Counted from the stretch's first letter, positions 6,086 through 15,327 are shown. The stretch is DNA of 33,874 nucleotides from Opitutaceae bacterium (GCA_016715765.1 JADJZJ010000052.1:1-33874); one strand, 5' to 3'. Numbers and translations: made by a program. The notes: generated by a model from the letters alone, not told the origin.

Positions 6086-7312
6086 ATGAGCAGCGAAATC
6101 TTATCCGTTCTGGAATACATGGAGAAGGAAAAGGGCATTGGCCGCGCGGACATGATTGCGACCATTGCGAACGCATTGAAAACAGCTGCCCAGAAAGGGG
6201 TTAACTCCGGTCAGGAGCTGAAGATTGATATCAATCCGAAGAACGGTCAGCTCCATGCCTGGGCGGTGCTGAAAGTCGTGGATTCCGTCAGCAATCCCAA
6301 GACCGAGATTCACATCGAGAAGGCCCAGGCCGTGAAGCCTGACGTAGTATTAGGTGAAATGCTGGAAAGGGAGATTGATCCCTCCACCCTTGGCCGTATT
6401 GCCGCCCAGACGGCCCGCCAGGCCGTGATGCAGCGTTTGCGCCAGTTTGAGAAGGACCGCATTTACGACGACTTCAAGGACCAGGTGGGCAACATCGTGA
6501 CCGGCACCGTCCGCCGCCGCGAGCGCAACGACCTGTACGTCGACCTTGGCAAGGCCGAGGCCGTCATGCCCGGCAAGGAACAGGTGCCGGCCGAGGAATA
6601 CCAGCCCGGCGAGCGCATCCGCTGCCTGCTGATGTCCATTGATTCCACGCCCCGCGGGCCCGAGATCATCCTCAGCCGCGCCAGCCCGAAGTTTGTCCGC
6701 CGCCTCTTCGAACTCGAAGTCACCGAGATCGCCGACGGCACCGTGAAGATCGAGGCCTTTGCCCGCGAACCCGGTTACCGCACCAAGATCGCCGTCACCA
6801 GCACCGATCCCAAGGTCGATCCGGTCGGCGCCTGCGTCGGCGCCCGCGGCGCCCGCGTGAAGACGATCGTGCGCGAGCTCGGCGGCGAGAAGATCGACAT
6901 CATCCGCTACTTTGCCGACCCGAAGGAAATGATCATTGAGGCGCTCAAGCCGGCCCTGCCGCGCGAGATCATCATCAATGAGAAGGACCACCGCATTCTC
7001 CTGAAGGTCGCGACCGACGATCTCGCCGTGGCCATCGGCCGCAAGGGCCAGAACGCGCGCCTGACCTCCCGGCTCATCGGCTGGCGCCTCGACATCGAGG
7101 AATTCAAGGCGATGGGCGACAATCCCCGCCAGACCGCCATCGACTCCCTGGTCAAGGCCTTCGCCGTGGACACGGCGGTCGCCAGCCGGCTCGTCGACAT
7201 GGGCATCAATTCTCCCGCCGCCTTCCAAGGCGTCGAGGCCGGCGACCTGGTCGAAGCCGGTTTCACTCCCGAGGACGCCGAGGCGATCATCGCCCGGGTC
7301 AACCAATCCTAA
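6086..7312 (+). CDS. nusA: Transcription termination/antitermination factor NusA
   Basis: NusA binds RNA polymerase and nascent RNA and modulates pausing, termination and antitermination. The 408 residues show the N-terminal polymerase-binding domain (about 1-125), an S1 domain (about 133-200; GNIVTGTV...DLYVDLGKAEAVMP), and two KH domains (VGACVGARGARVKTIVREL near 245-265 and LAVAIGRKGQNARLTSRL near 312-330). One C-terminal helix-hairpin-helix-like repeat follows (SRLVDMGINSPAAFQGVEAGDLVEAG), in place of the two acidic repeats of E. coli NusA. It heads the translation operon; infB follows after 27 bp. rimP, the usual upstream neighbour, is absent. The leader hairpin suggests feedback by NusA-stimulated termination, as known for the E. 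coli operon; this is inference. Confidence 0.97.
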   Translation: MSSEILSVLEYMEKEKGIGRADMIATIANALKTAAQKGVNSGQELKIDINPKNGQLHAWAVLKVVDSVSNPKTEIHIEKAQAVKPDVVLGEMLEREIDPSTLGRIAAQTARQAVMQRLRQFEKDRIYDDFKDQVGNIVTGTVRRRERNDLYVDLGKAEAVMPGKEQVPAEEYQPGERIRCLLMSIDSTPRGPEIILSRASPKFVRRLFELEVTEIADGTVKIEAFAREPGYRTKIAVTSTDPKVDPVGACVGARGARVKTIVRELGGEKIDIIRYFADPKEMIIEALKPALPREIIINEKDHRILLKVATDDLAVAIGRKGQNARLTSRLIGWRLDIEEFKAMGDNPRQTAIDSLVKAFAVDTAVASRLVDMGINSPAAFQGVEAGDLVEAGFTPEDAEAIIARVNQS

Positions 7313-7339
7313 TCCTGTTTATTTCCACCCAGCCATTGC

Positions 7340-9838
7340 ATGAGTATTCGCATCCATAAACTCGCCGAGGAACTCGGCCTGGACAACAAGGAGATGATCG
7401 CCCTTCTCAAGGAGCGCAAAATCATCGCCGCGGATGTGAAGTCGGTCTCGAGCACGGTGGACAACATCAGCGCCGACGCGCTGCGCGAGGAGTATGCCGC
7501 GAAGCGTGCGGCGGCCGCCCCGGCGCCCGAGTCAGCGCCGCCGGCCCGCCCCGCGACGGCCTCGCCCATACCCACGGGCGAAACGCCCGCGGTGCCCTCG
7601 AAGGTCCATCACCCCGTCGGCATTTTCGTCAAGACGAAGCAGGACATCGAGCGCGAGCATGAATTGGCCGCCGCCGCCAGGGCCGCCGCCAGCAAGCCGG
7701 CTGCTCCCGTGCTTCCGGTGATTCCCGTGCGCCCGGCCCCGGCTCCCGCTCCGCTCAAGGTGCCCATGGCGCCGCCGCCGATGCCGCCGCGCGCTTCCGT
7801 CCCGGTCGCGCCGCGGGTTGCCCCGGTCTCGGCGCCGCCGGTGTCCGCCCCGATGCCGGTCCGCGTGAGCGCCCCCCTGCCGCCGCCGATGGCCAAGAGC
7901 CCGGTCGCGCCCCCGCCGATTTCCGCCCCGCCGCCCGTTTTGCGCATGACGCCGCCGATCCCGCGTCCCCCGGTTGCCCCCGGTTCGGCGCCCGCGCCCG
8001 TCCCGGTGGCGATGCCCGCGGCCGCCCCCGCCCCGGTCGCGAGCGGTGACATCAAGATCATCCAGATCAAGCCGCCGATCATCGTGCGCGACTTCGCCAT
8101 CGCCCTCGGTCTGCGGCCATTCAAGCTCATTTCCGAACTGAACCAGGCGGGCGGCTTCGCCTCGATGAACACCACCATCGATGAGGCCGTCGCGATCAAG
8201 GTCGCCGAGAAGCACGGCTTCATGCTTGAGATCAAGCATCGCGGCGAGGCCCAGAAGGCTCCCGTGGTCGTGGACAAGGACCAGAAGCGGAAACTGGCGG
8301 AGGAGGAAGAGGCCAAGAACCTCGCCCCCCGGCCTCCGGTCGTCTGCATCCTCGGTCACGTTGACCACGGCAAAACCTCGCTGCTCGACGCGATCCGCAA
8401 GGCCAACGTCGCCGCGGGCGAGGCCGGCGGCATCACGCAGCACATCGGCGCCTACCAGATCGAGTTCAACAACCGCAAAATCACCTTCCTCGACACGCCC
8501 GGTCACGCCGCCTTCACCAAGATGCGCGCCCGCGGTGCCAATGTCACCGACATCGCCGTATTGGTGGTGGCGGCGGACGACGGCTTCATGCCGCAGACCG
8601 ACGAGGCGCTGAAGCACGCGCAGAATGCCAAGGTCGCCCTCATCGTCGCGGTCAACAAGATGGACGTGAAGGGTGCGAACCTCGACCAGGTCAAGACCCA
8701 GATGCAGACGCGCAGCATCGCCCCGGAAGACTGGGGTGGTGAGACCATCACCGTGCCGGTGTCCGCCATCAAGGGCGACGGCATCGACAGCCTGCTGGAG
8801 ATGATCCTCCTCCAGGCCGACGTGCTGGAGCTGAAGGCCAATCCGAAGTCGGACGCCAGCGGCATCATCATCGAGTCGGAGATCGATTTCGGCCGCGGCC
8901 CGCTCGCCACGGTCATCGTGCAGCGCGGCACCCTCCGCGTGGGCGACGCCATCGTCAGCGGTTCCTGCTTCGCCAAGGTCCGGGCGATGTACGACGACCA
9001 GGGGCTCAACCTCAAGGAGGCGCCTCCGGCCATGCCGGTCCGCGTGATCGGCTGGTCCGGCACGCCCGAAAGCGGCGCGTCCTTCAAGGTCGTGAAGAAC
9101 ATCCGCACCGCCGAAAATCTCGCCGAGGAGGAGCAGCTGCGGCTCAAGCAGGTCACCACGTCCGCCGATGCGGTGCCCAAGGAAGTGTCCGTCGAGCAAT
9201 TGTTCGCGAACATCGCCGCCACGCAGGCGAAGGTGCTCAAGGTCATCGTCAAGACCGACGTCTTCGGCTCCGCCGAGGCGCTGCGCAATGTCCTCGAGGG
9301 CATCAAGAGCGCCAAGGTCTCGCTCGAAATCGTTTCCACCGAGGTCGGCCTCGTGACCAAGAACGACGTGCTCATGGCCGGCGCGGCCGGCGCGGTCATC
9401 CTAGGCTTCCACACCAAGCTGGAAAACGGCGTCACCCCGCTCGCCAAGCATCACAAGGTGCGCATCGAGACCTTCGACATCATTTACGAGCTCGGCGACA
9501 AGGTGCGCGACATGATGGCCGACCTGCTCGATCCGGACCTGAAGGAAATCAAGCTCGGCGGCGCCGAGGTCCGCGCGGTGTTCCCGCTGGCCAAGGGTTT
9601 TGTCGCCGGCTGCCTCGTCACCGAGGGCAAGATCACCCGCAACGCCTCCGCCCGCCTGCGGCGCAAGAAGGAGATCGTCCACGAAGGGAAGATCCACACC
9701 CTCAAGCGCTTCAAGGACGACGCCAACGAGGTGCGCGCCGGCCTGGAGTGCGGCATCAAGCTCGATGATTTCAACGGCTACGAGGTCGGCGACCTCATCG
9801 AGGTCTATGAAGTGCAGAAGGTTCGCGCCACTCTCTAG
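7340..9838 (+). CDS. infB: Translation initiation factor IF-2
   Basis: IF-2 is the GTPase that brings initiator tRNA to the ribosome. The 832-residue protein opens with an IF2_N domain (residues 2-30, IRIHKLAEELGLDNKEMIALL). A long Pro/Ala/Val-rich linker (about 60-232) follows, then a second IF2_N-like domain (about 240-290). The G domain has GHVDHGKT at 339-346, followed by DTPGHAAF and NKMD. The remaining half covers beta-barrel domains II and IV and the IF-2-specific domain III. The linker is low-complexity and extremely GC-rich, which produces long meaningless open frames on the other strand. Position between nusA and rbfA is the conserved bacterial order. Confidence 0.98.
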   Translation: MSIRIHKLAEELGLDNKEMIALLKERKIIAADVKSVSSTVDNISADALREEYAAKRAAAAPAPESAPPARPATASPIPTGETPAVPSKVHHPVGIFVKTKQDIEREHELAAAARAAASKPAAPVLPVIPVRPAPAPAPLKVPMAPPPMPPRASVPVAPRVAPVSAPPVSAPMPVRVSAPLPPPMAKSPVAPPPISAPPPVLRMTPPIPRPPVAPGSAPAPVPVAMPAAAPAPVASGDIKIIQIKPPIIVRDFAIALGLRPFKLISELNQAGGFASMNTTIDEAVAIKVAEKHGFMLEIKHRGEAQKAPVVVDKDQKRKLAEEEEAKNLAPRPPVVCILGHVDHGKTSLLDAIRKANVAAGEAGGITQHIGAYQIEFNNRKITFLDTPGHAAFTKMRARGANVTDIAVLVVAADDGFMPQTDEALKHAQNAKVALIVAVNKMDVKGANLDQVKTQMQTRSIAPEDWGGETITVPVSAIKGDGIDSLLEMILLQADVLELKANPKSDASGIIIESEIDFGRGPLATVIVQRGTLRVGDAIVSGSCFAKVRAMYDDQGLNLKEAPPAMPVRVIGWSGTPESGASFKVVKNIRTAENLAEEEQLRLKQVTTSADAVPKEVSVEQLFANIAATQAKVLKVIVKTDVFGSAEALRNVLEGIKSAKVSLEIVSTEVGLVTKNDVLMAGAAGAVILGFHTKLENGVTPLAKHHKVRIETFDIIYELGDKVRDMMADLLDPDLKEIKLGGAEVRAVFPLAKGFVAGCLVTEGKITRNASARLRRKKEIVHEGKIHTLKRFKDDANEVRAGLECGIKLDDFNGYEVGDLIEVYEVQKVRATL

Positions 9839-9892
9839 GCCGCAGCCCCGGCTGCCGGCTTGGAGCGGGCGCGGGTCCGGCCCCATCCTTTC

Positions 9893-10252
9893 ATGAGCAA
9901 TCGCACGTTGAGGGTAACCGAGCTGATCCAGCGCGAGCTCGGGGACATCCTCCGCCAACGCTACCAGAGCGAGGCCGTGGCCATCACGGTCACGGAGGTG
10001 CGCGTCTCGCCCGACCTGCGTGACGGCCGCGTGTTCGTGTCCATCGTGGGCAACGAGACCTTCGTGGAGGAGAAGATGCGCTGGCTCCGCCGCCAGGCGC
10101 CGGATATCCGCGCGGAGCTCAGCCAGCGGATCGTGCTGAAGTACCTCCCCAAGCTCGAATACGTCTACGACAAGTCCGCCATCCGCGGCACGCGCCTCAT
10201 GCGCCTGCTGGACGAGTTGGGCGGTCCCGAAAAGGAGCCCGAATCCGAGTGA
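9893..10252 (+). CDS. rbfA: Ribosome-binding factor A
   Basis: RbfA is a small KH-fold protein that binds the 30S subunit during late 16S rRNA maturation and cold adaptation. The 119-residue product starts MSNRTLRVTELIQRELGDIL, with the family's typical N-terminal helix. It continues with VTEVRVSPDLRDGRVFVSI and ends RGTRLMRLLDEL. The ATG at 9893 is chosen over an in-frame ATG at 9860 because the family begins a few residues before RV.ELI. The 3' end overlaps the DHH phosphoesterase start as GTGA at 10249-10252, so the pair is translationally coupled. An rbfA-nrnA-truB order is common in bacteria. Confidence 0.95.
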   Translation: MSNRTLRVTELIQRELGDILRQRYQSEAVAITVTEVRVSPDLRDGRVFVSIVGNETFVEEKMRWLRRQAPDIRAELSQRIVLKYLPKLEYVYDKSAIRGTRLMRLLDELGGPEKEPESE

Positions 10253-11280
10253 GCGTGATCGTGGACAAATATTACCCGGTCCTCTCGGCGCGCTTCGCCC
10301 AGGTGCTGGCCGCCATTCGCGGGCGCAAAATCGCGGTCATCGGCCACGCCCGGCCGGACGGCGATTGTGTCGGCTCACAGGTGGCGCTGACCCGCGTCCT
10401 GCACACGCTGGGCATCGACGCGGTCTGCGTTAATCCCGATCCGGTCCCGCGCCGGCTGCAGTTTCTCACGGCCGGCATGACCTTCCGGCGGACCGATGAA
10501 ATCCTGCCCGTGGCCGGCGAGTACACGGCGATCTTCGTGGATTGCGCCGACGGCGCGCGCGGCGGCGACCGGCTCAGGGCCGCGTTTCCCAGCCCGATCG
10601 CGATGGTGGACCACCATCTCTCCAACGTCGGTTTCGCCGCGCACAACCTCCTCGACACCGCCTCCGCCGCCACTTGCGAGATCCTCGCGGGCGTGCTGCT
10701 CGACAACGGCCTCACGATCGACGCGCAGGCCGCCCAGGCCCTTTACACCGGCATCCTCACCGACACCGGCCAGTTCCGCTTCACCTCCACCTCGCGGCGC
10801 AGCTTTTTGCTGGCGGCCGAGCTGCTCTCCCTCGGCGCCAGGCCCAGCGAGGCGGGTTACGAGCTCTACGAGCGCGAATCACCCGGCAAGCTCAGGCTGC
10901 TCCAGCACTACCTCGCCTCGCTCAAGTTCGAATGCGGCGGCCGCCTCTGCATCGGCACCCTGGCCAACGGCGTGTTCGACGAAACCGGCAGCACGACCGA
11001 GGACACCGAGGGGCTGGTCGATTACGCGCGTTGCCTCGACGGCGTCGATGTGGGCGTGCTCATCGAGGAGCGCACCGACGGCACCGTGAAGGCGAGCCTG
11101 CGGGCCAAGGATCCGGCCTACCGCCTGGATTTGATCGCCAGTGAATTCAACGGCGGCGGGCACGCCTGCGCCGCCGGCTTGAACTTGAAAAAGGACATCG
11201 ACGGTTTCTACGGCCGCCTTGTCGCCGCCATCAGCCGCCAGATCGCGGTGGTGGATGCGCAAACCCCCGTCCGCCCATGA
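10249..11280 (+). CDS. nrnA: DHH-family phosphoesterase, NrnA type (oligoribonuclease/pAp phosphatase)
   Basis: NrnA-type enzymes hydrolyse short RNA oligonucleotides and 3'-phosphoadenosine 5'-phosphate with Mn2+. The 343 residues contain GHARPDGDCVGS (His33, Asp37, Asp39 for metal binding), a second Asp in FVDCADGA, the eponymous DHH in MVDHHLSN, and a Asp in GILTDTGQFRF. The C-terminal DHHA1 substrate-binding domain has the glycine-rich NGGGHACAAG. The start is a GTG overlapping the rbfA stop; the end overlaps truB as ATGA (11277-11280). The protein is slightly longer than B. subtilis NrnA. In this operon position the gene is known across many phyla. Confidence 0.93.
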   Translation: MSVIVDKYYPVLSARFAQVLAAIRGRKIAVIGHARPDGDCVGSQVALTRVLHTLGIDAVCVNPDPVPRRLQFLTAGMTFRRTDEILPVAGEYTAIFVDCADGARGGDRLRAAFPSPIAMVDHHLSNVGFAAHNLLDTASAATCEILAGVLLDNGLTIDAQAAQALYTGILTDTGQFRFTSTSRRSFLLAAELLSLGARPSEAGYELYERESPGKLRLLQHYLASLKFECGGRLCIGTLANGVFDETGSTTEDTEGLVDYARCLDGVDVGVLIEERTDGTVKASLRAKDPAYRLDLIASEFNGGGHACAAGLNLKKDIDGFYGRLVAAISRQIAVVDAQTPVRP

Positions 11281-12002
11281 TCGGCCAGCCCAAGGAAATG
11301 GAGGGGGTGCTGCTCGTGGACAAACCCACGGACCACACCTCGCACGACGTCGTGGCGCGCCTTCGCCGCAAGCTGCACATGAAGCGCATCGGCCATGCCG
11401 GCACGCTCGATCCCATGGCCACCGGCCTGCTCATCATGCTGATCGGCAAGGCCACCCGAATTTCCCAGTACCTCATCAGTCTCGACAAGGAATATGAGGG
11501 CACCATCGAGCTCGGCAAAGTCACGGATTCACAGGATGCGCAGGGCCAGGTGATGGAAACCCGGCCCGTGCCCCCGCTGACCGAGGCCGAGTTGCGCACG
11601 GCCATGCAGGGCTTTCTCGGCGACCAGTACCAGATGCCGCCGATGTATTCCGCGATCAAGATCGACGGCGTGCCCCTCTACAAGAGCGCCCGCAAGGGCG
11701 AGGAGGTTGAGCGCGAGCCTCGCTTCATCCGCGTGGCCAGTTTCGAGCTCACCCGCTTCGGGCTGCCCTCGTTTGATTTCCGCCTGCGCAGCAGCAAGGG
11801 TACCTACGTGCGCACCATCGCCCACGACCTCGGCCAGCGGCTCGGCTGCGGCGCCCATCTTTCGGCCCTGCGCCGCACGGCCACGGACCGCTTCAACGTG
11901 TCCCAGGCGCTCACGTTGGATGCCATTGAACAACTGTCCCTGCCGGAGATCGAGAAGCGGCTGATTCCGGTGCGTGAGGCGGCTCCCAGTGTGGCGCTGT
12001 GA
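11277..12002 (+). CDS. truB: tRNA pseudouridine(55) synthase
   Basis: TruB isomerises uridine 55 in the T-loop of most tRNAs. The 241-residue protein has the N-terminal GVLLVDKP.DHTSHDVV motif, the catalytic motif HAGTLDPMATGLL with nucleophile Asp45, the YEGTIELGKVTDSQDAQG segment, and SKGTYVRTIAHDLG near residue 180. It is shorter than E. coli TruB (314) and ends soon after the catalytic domain, so a C-terminal PUA-like domain is missing or minimal, as in some other short bacterial TruB proteins. It overlaps both neighbours (ATGA with nrnA, GTGA with ribF) and is therefore part of a translationally chained operon. Confidence 0.96.
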   Translation: MIGQPKEMEGVLLVDKPTDHTSHDVVARLRRKLHMKRIGHAGTLDPMATGLLIMLIGKATRISQYLISLDKEYEGTIELGKVTDSQDAQGQVMETRPVPPLTEAELRTAMQGFLGDQYQMPPMYSAIKIDGVPLYKSARKGEEVEREPRFIRVASFELTRFGLPSFDFRLRSSKGTYVRTIAHDLGQRLGCGAHLSALRRTATDRFNVSQALTLDAIEQLSLPEIEKRLIPVREAAPSVAL

Positions 12003-12943
12003 ACGTTCCACTCCAGCTTGACGGCCTGGAAAACGCGGCGCTGCCTGCCCGTCCGCTGCAGCTCGCCGTCGGGATGTTCGATGGCGTGCACCTCGGTCAT
12101 CGCGCCGTGGTCGCTTCGGCCGTCGCCGCCGCGCGGCGCACGGCCGGTCTCGCGGGGGTGCTGACGTTCTGGCCGCATCCCAGCATCTTCTTCCGCGCCG
12201 CCAGCCCCACGCGGCTCATCATGTCGCCCGCCGACAAGGTCCGGGCCCTGGCCGCGCTTGGCATCGAGGCCATCATCACCCTCAAGTTCAGCGAGGATTT
12301 GGCCCGCCTGCCGGCCGAGGAATTTTTGCCCTACCTGCGGCGGCATTTGCCCCGGCTCGCCGGCGTCCATGTGGGCGACAACTGGCGCTTTGGCCGCGGC
12401 CGCACCGGGGACAGCGCCCTGCTGGTCCGCGAAGGCGCCCGGCTCGGACTGACCGTGGTCAGCGTTCCCCGGATCGAACTGGCCGGCGCCCCGGTCAGCA
12501 GCACCCGTATCCGTGAGCTGCTGCAATCCGGCGAGATCAGCCGGGCCAACGAGATGCTGGGAGCGCCCTATGCGGCGCATGGCCCGGTCATTCCCGGCCG
12601 GCAGTTGGGGCGCAAATTGGGATTTCCGACTCTCAACCTCGCGTGGACGCCCGATTTGCAGCCGCGTTACGGGGTTTATGCCGTGAAGGTTTCGGGGCCC
12701 AAGGCGGCCGCCGCGCTGCCCGGGGTGGCCAATTTCGGGCTGCGTCCGACCGTCGAATCCGCCGCCGAACCCCGTCTGGAAGTGCATATTCTGGGAGACT
12801 GTCCCTATGCGACCGGTGATGAAGTGAAGGTTGAGTGGCTGCGCTTTATCCGTCCGGAAAAGAAGTTTGCCGGGGTGGAGGAATTGCGGGCGCAGATTGG
12901 CCGCGACCGGATGGAAGCTTCCGCGGATTTTTCCTTGCGCTGA
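11999..12943 (+). CDS. ribF: Bifunctional riboflavin kinase/FAD synthetase
   Basis: RibF phosphorylates riboflavin to FMN and adenylylates FMN to FAD. The 314 residues hold an N-terminal nucleotidyltransferase domain (AVGMFDGVHLGH with the HxGH-like motif near residues 22-33; later SSTRIRELL) and a C-terminal riboflavin kinase domain (GRQLGRKLGFPTLNL, GVANFGLRPTVE, EVHILG). The start is a GTG overlapping the truB stop by four bases. It ends the nusA-to-ribF run; 36 bp later comes tRNA-Val. Linkage of ribF with truB is widespread in bacteria. Confidence 0.96.
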   Translation: MNVPLQLDGLENAALPARPLQLAVGMFDGVHLGHRAVVASAVAAARRTAGLAGVLTFWPHPSIFFRAASPTRLIMSPADKVRALAALGIEAIITLKFSEDLARLPAEEFLPYLRRHLPRLAGVHVGDNWRFGRGRTGDSALLVREGARLGLTVVSVPRIELAGAPVSSTRIRELLQSGEISRANEMLGAPYAAHGPVIPGRQLGRKLGFPTLNLAWTPDLQPRYGVYAVKVSGPKAAAALPGVANFGLRPTVESAAEPRLEVHILGDCPYATGDEVKVEWLRFIRPEKKFAGVEELRAQIGRDRMEASADFSLR

Positions 12944-12979
12944 ACCGCGCAAGACTTGTTACTCACCGACCGCGATTTT

Positions 12980-13056
12980 GGACCTTTAGCTCAGTTGGTT
13001 AGAGCGTTTCCTTGACATGGAAGAGGTCACTGGTTCGAGCCCAGTAAGGTCCACCA
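12980..13056 (+). tRNA. tRNA-Val (anticodon GAC), CCA encoded
   Basis: The acceptor stem GGACCTT pairs with AAGGTCC. The D-arm is TAGCTCAGTTGGTTAGAGC, the anticodon loop TTGACAT reads GAC, and the T-arm is CTGGTTCGAGCCCAG. The genomic CCA is at 13054-13056. It lies between ribF and recN and is followed about 50 bp later by an intrinsic terminator. Confidence 0.97.
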
Positions 13057-13108
13057 TCTTCGCCCATTCGCCCTCGTTCAGGGCTGCGGTTGGCAAGCCG
13101 TTTGAAAC

Positions 13109-13136
13109 CCGCCGCTTGAACAACGGCGGTTTTTTT
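13109..13136 (+). terminator. Intrinsic terminator after tRNA-Val
   Basis: CCGCCG (13109-13114) pairs with CGGCGG (13124-13129) over a 9-nt loop, followed by seven Ts. It separates the translation operon and tRNA from recN, whose ATG is 16 bp further on. Confidence 0.8.
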
Positions 13137-13151
13137 GTGCCTATCTAACCC

Positions 13152-14816
13152 ATGCTGCAGTCGCTCCATATCCGCAACCTGGCCCTGATTGAGGAAGTCA
13201 GCCTCGATTTTGAGGCCGGTTTCACGGCGGTGACGGGCGAGACCGGCGCGGGCAAAAGCATTTTGCTCGGAGCCCTGAGCCTGCTGGCCGGCGAGCGGGC
13301 CGACAAGACCGTGATCCGCCAGGGCGCCGCCGCCTGCGAGGTCGAGGCCAGCCTGTATTTTGAGCAACCGGGCCGGATCGACGCCATCCTGGCGGCCTTG
13401 GAATTGCCCGCCTGCGAGGAAGGCGTGCTGATCCTCAAGCGCAGCCTCGCGCGGGAGAAGGCGCCGAAGATCACCGTCAACGGCAGCCTCGCGACCCTGA
13501 CGGCGCTGCAGCAGCTCGGCGAGCACTGGGTCGATTTCCACGGACCCAGCGAACCGCGCCGGCTGCTCAAGGAGAACTGCCAGCTCGAATTGTTGGATTT
13601 GTTCGCCCGGGCCGGGTCGGCGTTGCACACCTACACGGCCCAGTATCGCGGCTGGCGCGACCTGCAGTCCGAGCGCGAGAAGCTGGCGAATGAAACCCGG
13701 CTGGCGCCGGATCAGGTGGAATTTCTCCGCAACCAGCTGGCCCGCATCGAGGCCCTGGACCTGAGCGCCGAGGCGACGGCCGAACTGGAGCGGGATTTCC
13801 AGCGCATGAGCCGCGCCCAGGAACTGATCGAGCTGTCCGGCACGCTGGCCGCGGGACTCACCGGGGAGGAGGGCGTGCAGGGCCGGCTCGGCGCGCTGCT
13901 CCGCGAAGCCCGGACTTTGGAGAATCTTGATCCCGCGAGCCGCGCCCTTTCCGAACGCCTGGCGTCGGCCGTGGTGGAGTTGAATGACCTGGGGGCCGAA
14001 TTCGAGGCCCTGAGTCAACAGCTGCAGTTCGATCCGGAGCAGGCGGAACTGCTCACGGCCAGGATGAACACCTGGCTGGAACTGAAGCGCAAATTTGGCG
14101 GCGATCTGCCGGCCGTGCTGTCGGCGCGGGATGACATGCGCCGCCGACTCGAGGCGCAGGGTGATCTGGCCGGTGCGCTGGCCCGGTTGGACAAGGAGAT
14201 CGCCGCGGCCCTGAAGGCCGCCCGGCAGTCGGCCCAGGTCCTCCGGGCGATGCGGGAAAAGGCGGCGAAGGAGCTGGCGCGGGCGGCGGCCAAAAACATT
14301 GCGCGGCTGGGTTTCGCGAAGGCGGATTTCCGCATCGAAATCCAGCCCCTGCCCGAACTGGCGGCGGCCGGGGATTGCCGCTGTGAATTTCTGTTTTCAC
14401 CCAATGTGGGCGAAGCGCCCCTGCCATTGGGCCGCATCGCCTCCAGCGGCGAACTCGCCCGCGTGATGCTGGCGCTGAAGGCGGTCCTGGCCGATCTCGA
14501 CGACGTGCCGCTGCTGGTGTTCGACGAGGTGGATGCGAATGTGGGCGGCGAGATCGGCAGTGTGGTGGGGGAGACGATGGCGGATGTCGCCCGTTGTCAC
14601 CAGGTGCTCTGCGTCACGCATCTGCCGCAGGTCGCGGCGTATGCCACGTGCCATCTCGTGGTCACCAAGGACCAGTCGAAGGCCCGCGCCGAGGTGGCCA
14701 TCGAGCCGATCCAGGCCGCGCGTCAGGCCCGCATCAGCGAACTGGCCCGCATGCTCGGCGACCGCAATGCGAAGAGCGCATTGGCGCACGCGAAGGAGCT
14801 GCTCGGGAAGCGATAG
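13152..14816 (+). CDS. recN: DNA repair protein RecN
   Basis: RecN is an SMC-like ATPase that holds DNA ends together during recombinational double-strand-break repair. The 554 residues start MLQSLHIRNLALIEEVSLDF, with Walker A GETGAGKS at 29-36. Charged coiled-coil regions fill the middle (about 150-360). The C-terminal ATPase half has the ABC signature SSGELARVMLALK, Walker B PLLVFDEVDANVGG and the switch-like THLPQVAAYA. Length is normal for the family. The TAG stop is the first part of a perfect hairpin (14815-14839). No operon partner is present. Confidence 0.97.
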   Translation: MLQSLHIRNLALIEEVSLDFEAGFTAVTGETGAGKSILLGALSLLAGERADKTVIRQGAAACEVEASLYFEQPGRIDAILAALELPACEEGVLILKRSLAREKAPKITVNGSLATLTALQQLGEHWVDFHGPSEPRRLLKENCQLELLDLFARAGSALHTYTAQYRGWRDLQSEREKLANETRLAPDQVEFLRNQLARIEALDLSAEATAELERDFQRMSRAQELIELSGTLAAGLTGEEGVQGRLGALLREARTLENLDPASRALSERLASAVVELNDLGAEFEALSQQLQFDPEQAELLTARMNTWLELKRKFGGDLPAVLSARDDMRRRLEAQGDLAGALARLDKEIAAALKAARQSAQVLRAMREKAAKELARAAAKNIARLGFAKADFRIEIQPLPELAAAGDCRCEFLFSPNVGEAPLPLGRIASSGELARVMLALKAVLADLDDVPLLVFDEVDANVGGEIGSVVGETMADVARCHQVLCVTHLPQVAAYATCHLVVTKDQSKARAEVAIEPIQAARQARISELARMLGDRNAKSALAHAKELLGKR

Positions 14817-14839
14817 CGCAGCGCGCGGCGCGCTGCGCT
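14815..14839 (+). terminator. Perfect 11-bp hairpin at the recN stop
   Basis: AGCGCAGCGCG (14815-14825) and its exact complement (14829-14839) enclose a CGG loop and begin inside the recN stop codon. No T-run follows, so it may end transcription only with Rho or may protect the mRNA 3' end. Confidence 0.45.
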
Positions 14840-14873
14840 GGGAGATCGGAGTTGGGATACTTTTGTCCTGCCT

Positions 14874-15088
14874 GTAGGGCTGCACCTTGGTGCAGCCTGA
14901 TCGCGCTACGAAGCTCGATCGACATTCGCGGCTGGACCAATGCGCCGCAGGCGCACAAGGGCTTGCTCGCCTCAGGCGAGTCCAGCCCTACATCGATCAG
15001 CGCCTGCAAGCACAGGCTCCTGCCCGCGGGGATTGCAGCCATGGTTCCTGCTGGCAGCAAAAGGCGGGGATCGGAATCCCCGCCCTAC
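14874..15088. repeat. Cluster of GTAG-headed palindromes after recN
   Basis: Three units fill this gene-free gap. The first, 14874-14897, is GTAG plus the 9-bp stem GGCTGCACC/GGTGCAGCC. The second, on the minus strand at 14931-14991, has its GTAG complement at 14988-14991, GCTGGAC/GTCCAGC arms and nested inner hairpins. The third, on the minus strand at 15063-15088, is GTAG plus GGCGGGGAT/ATCCCCGCC. All have the layout of REP units: a tetranucleotide, then an imperfect palindrome. Confidence 0.6.
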
Positions 15089-15096
15089 AACTGTGG

Positions 15097-15327
15097 CTAC
15101 GGCTTGGCCAGCTCGCAGATCGAGTGCACCCGCTCCAACGCCATTTGCATCAGGTCGAGGGGAGCGCGGGCCTGCTTGATGAAATTGTGGCTGCCTTCCT
15201 CGATGCGGCCGATGCGGGTCGCGAGGACCTCGGCGCTGTAGGCGTCGGAGACCAATCGGATGGCCTCGTTGGGGCCGACGCAGGCCACGATTTGCTGCAT
15301 CAATTCCTTCTTGGTGGGCTTTTCCAT
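15097..15327 (-). CDS. Unknown 76-residue protein
   Basis: I do not recognise this small protein. It starts MEKPTKKELMQQIVACVGPNEA and appears fully alpha-helical and soluble (EAIRLVSDAYSAEVLATRIGRIEEGSHNF), without a signal peptide or cysteine motifs. The ATG at 15327 is preferred; the frame remains open upstream, but that part runs into the palindromic repeat and reads as arginine/proline-rich noise. It lies downstream of ccsA on the same strand, separated by a GTAG-type inverted pair. The composition and lack of stops suggest a real gene, but confidence is moderate. Confidence 0.55.
   Translation of the reverse strand: MEKPTKKELMQQIVACVGPNEAIRLVSDAYSAEVLATRIGRIEEGSHNFIKQARAPLDLMQMALERVHSICELAKP

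Noticed and set aside
7532..9199. Long minus-strand open frame opposite infB
   Set aside because: An artefact of the GC-rich infB coding sequence; His/Arg/Gly/Asp-rich low-complexity translation without start signals or domains.
14874..15088. Possible CRISPR array after recN
   Set aside because: The repeats are palindromes of different sequence with irregular spacing, not direct repeats with regular spacers, and no cas genes are present.
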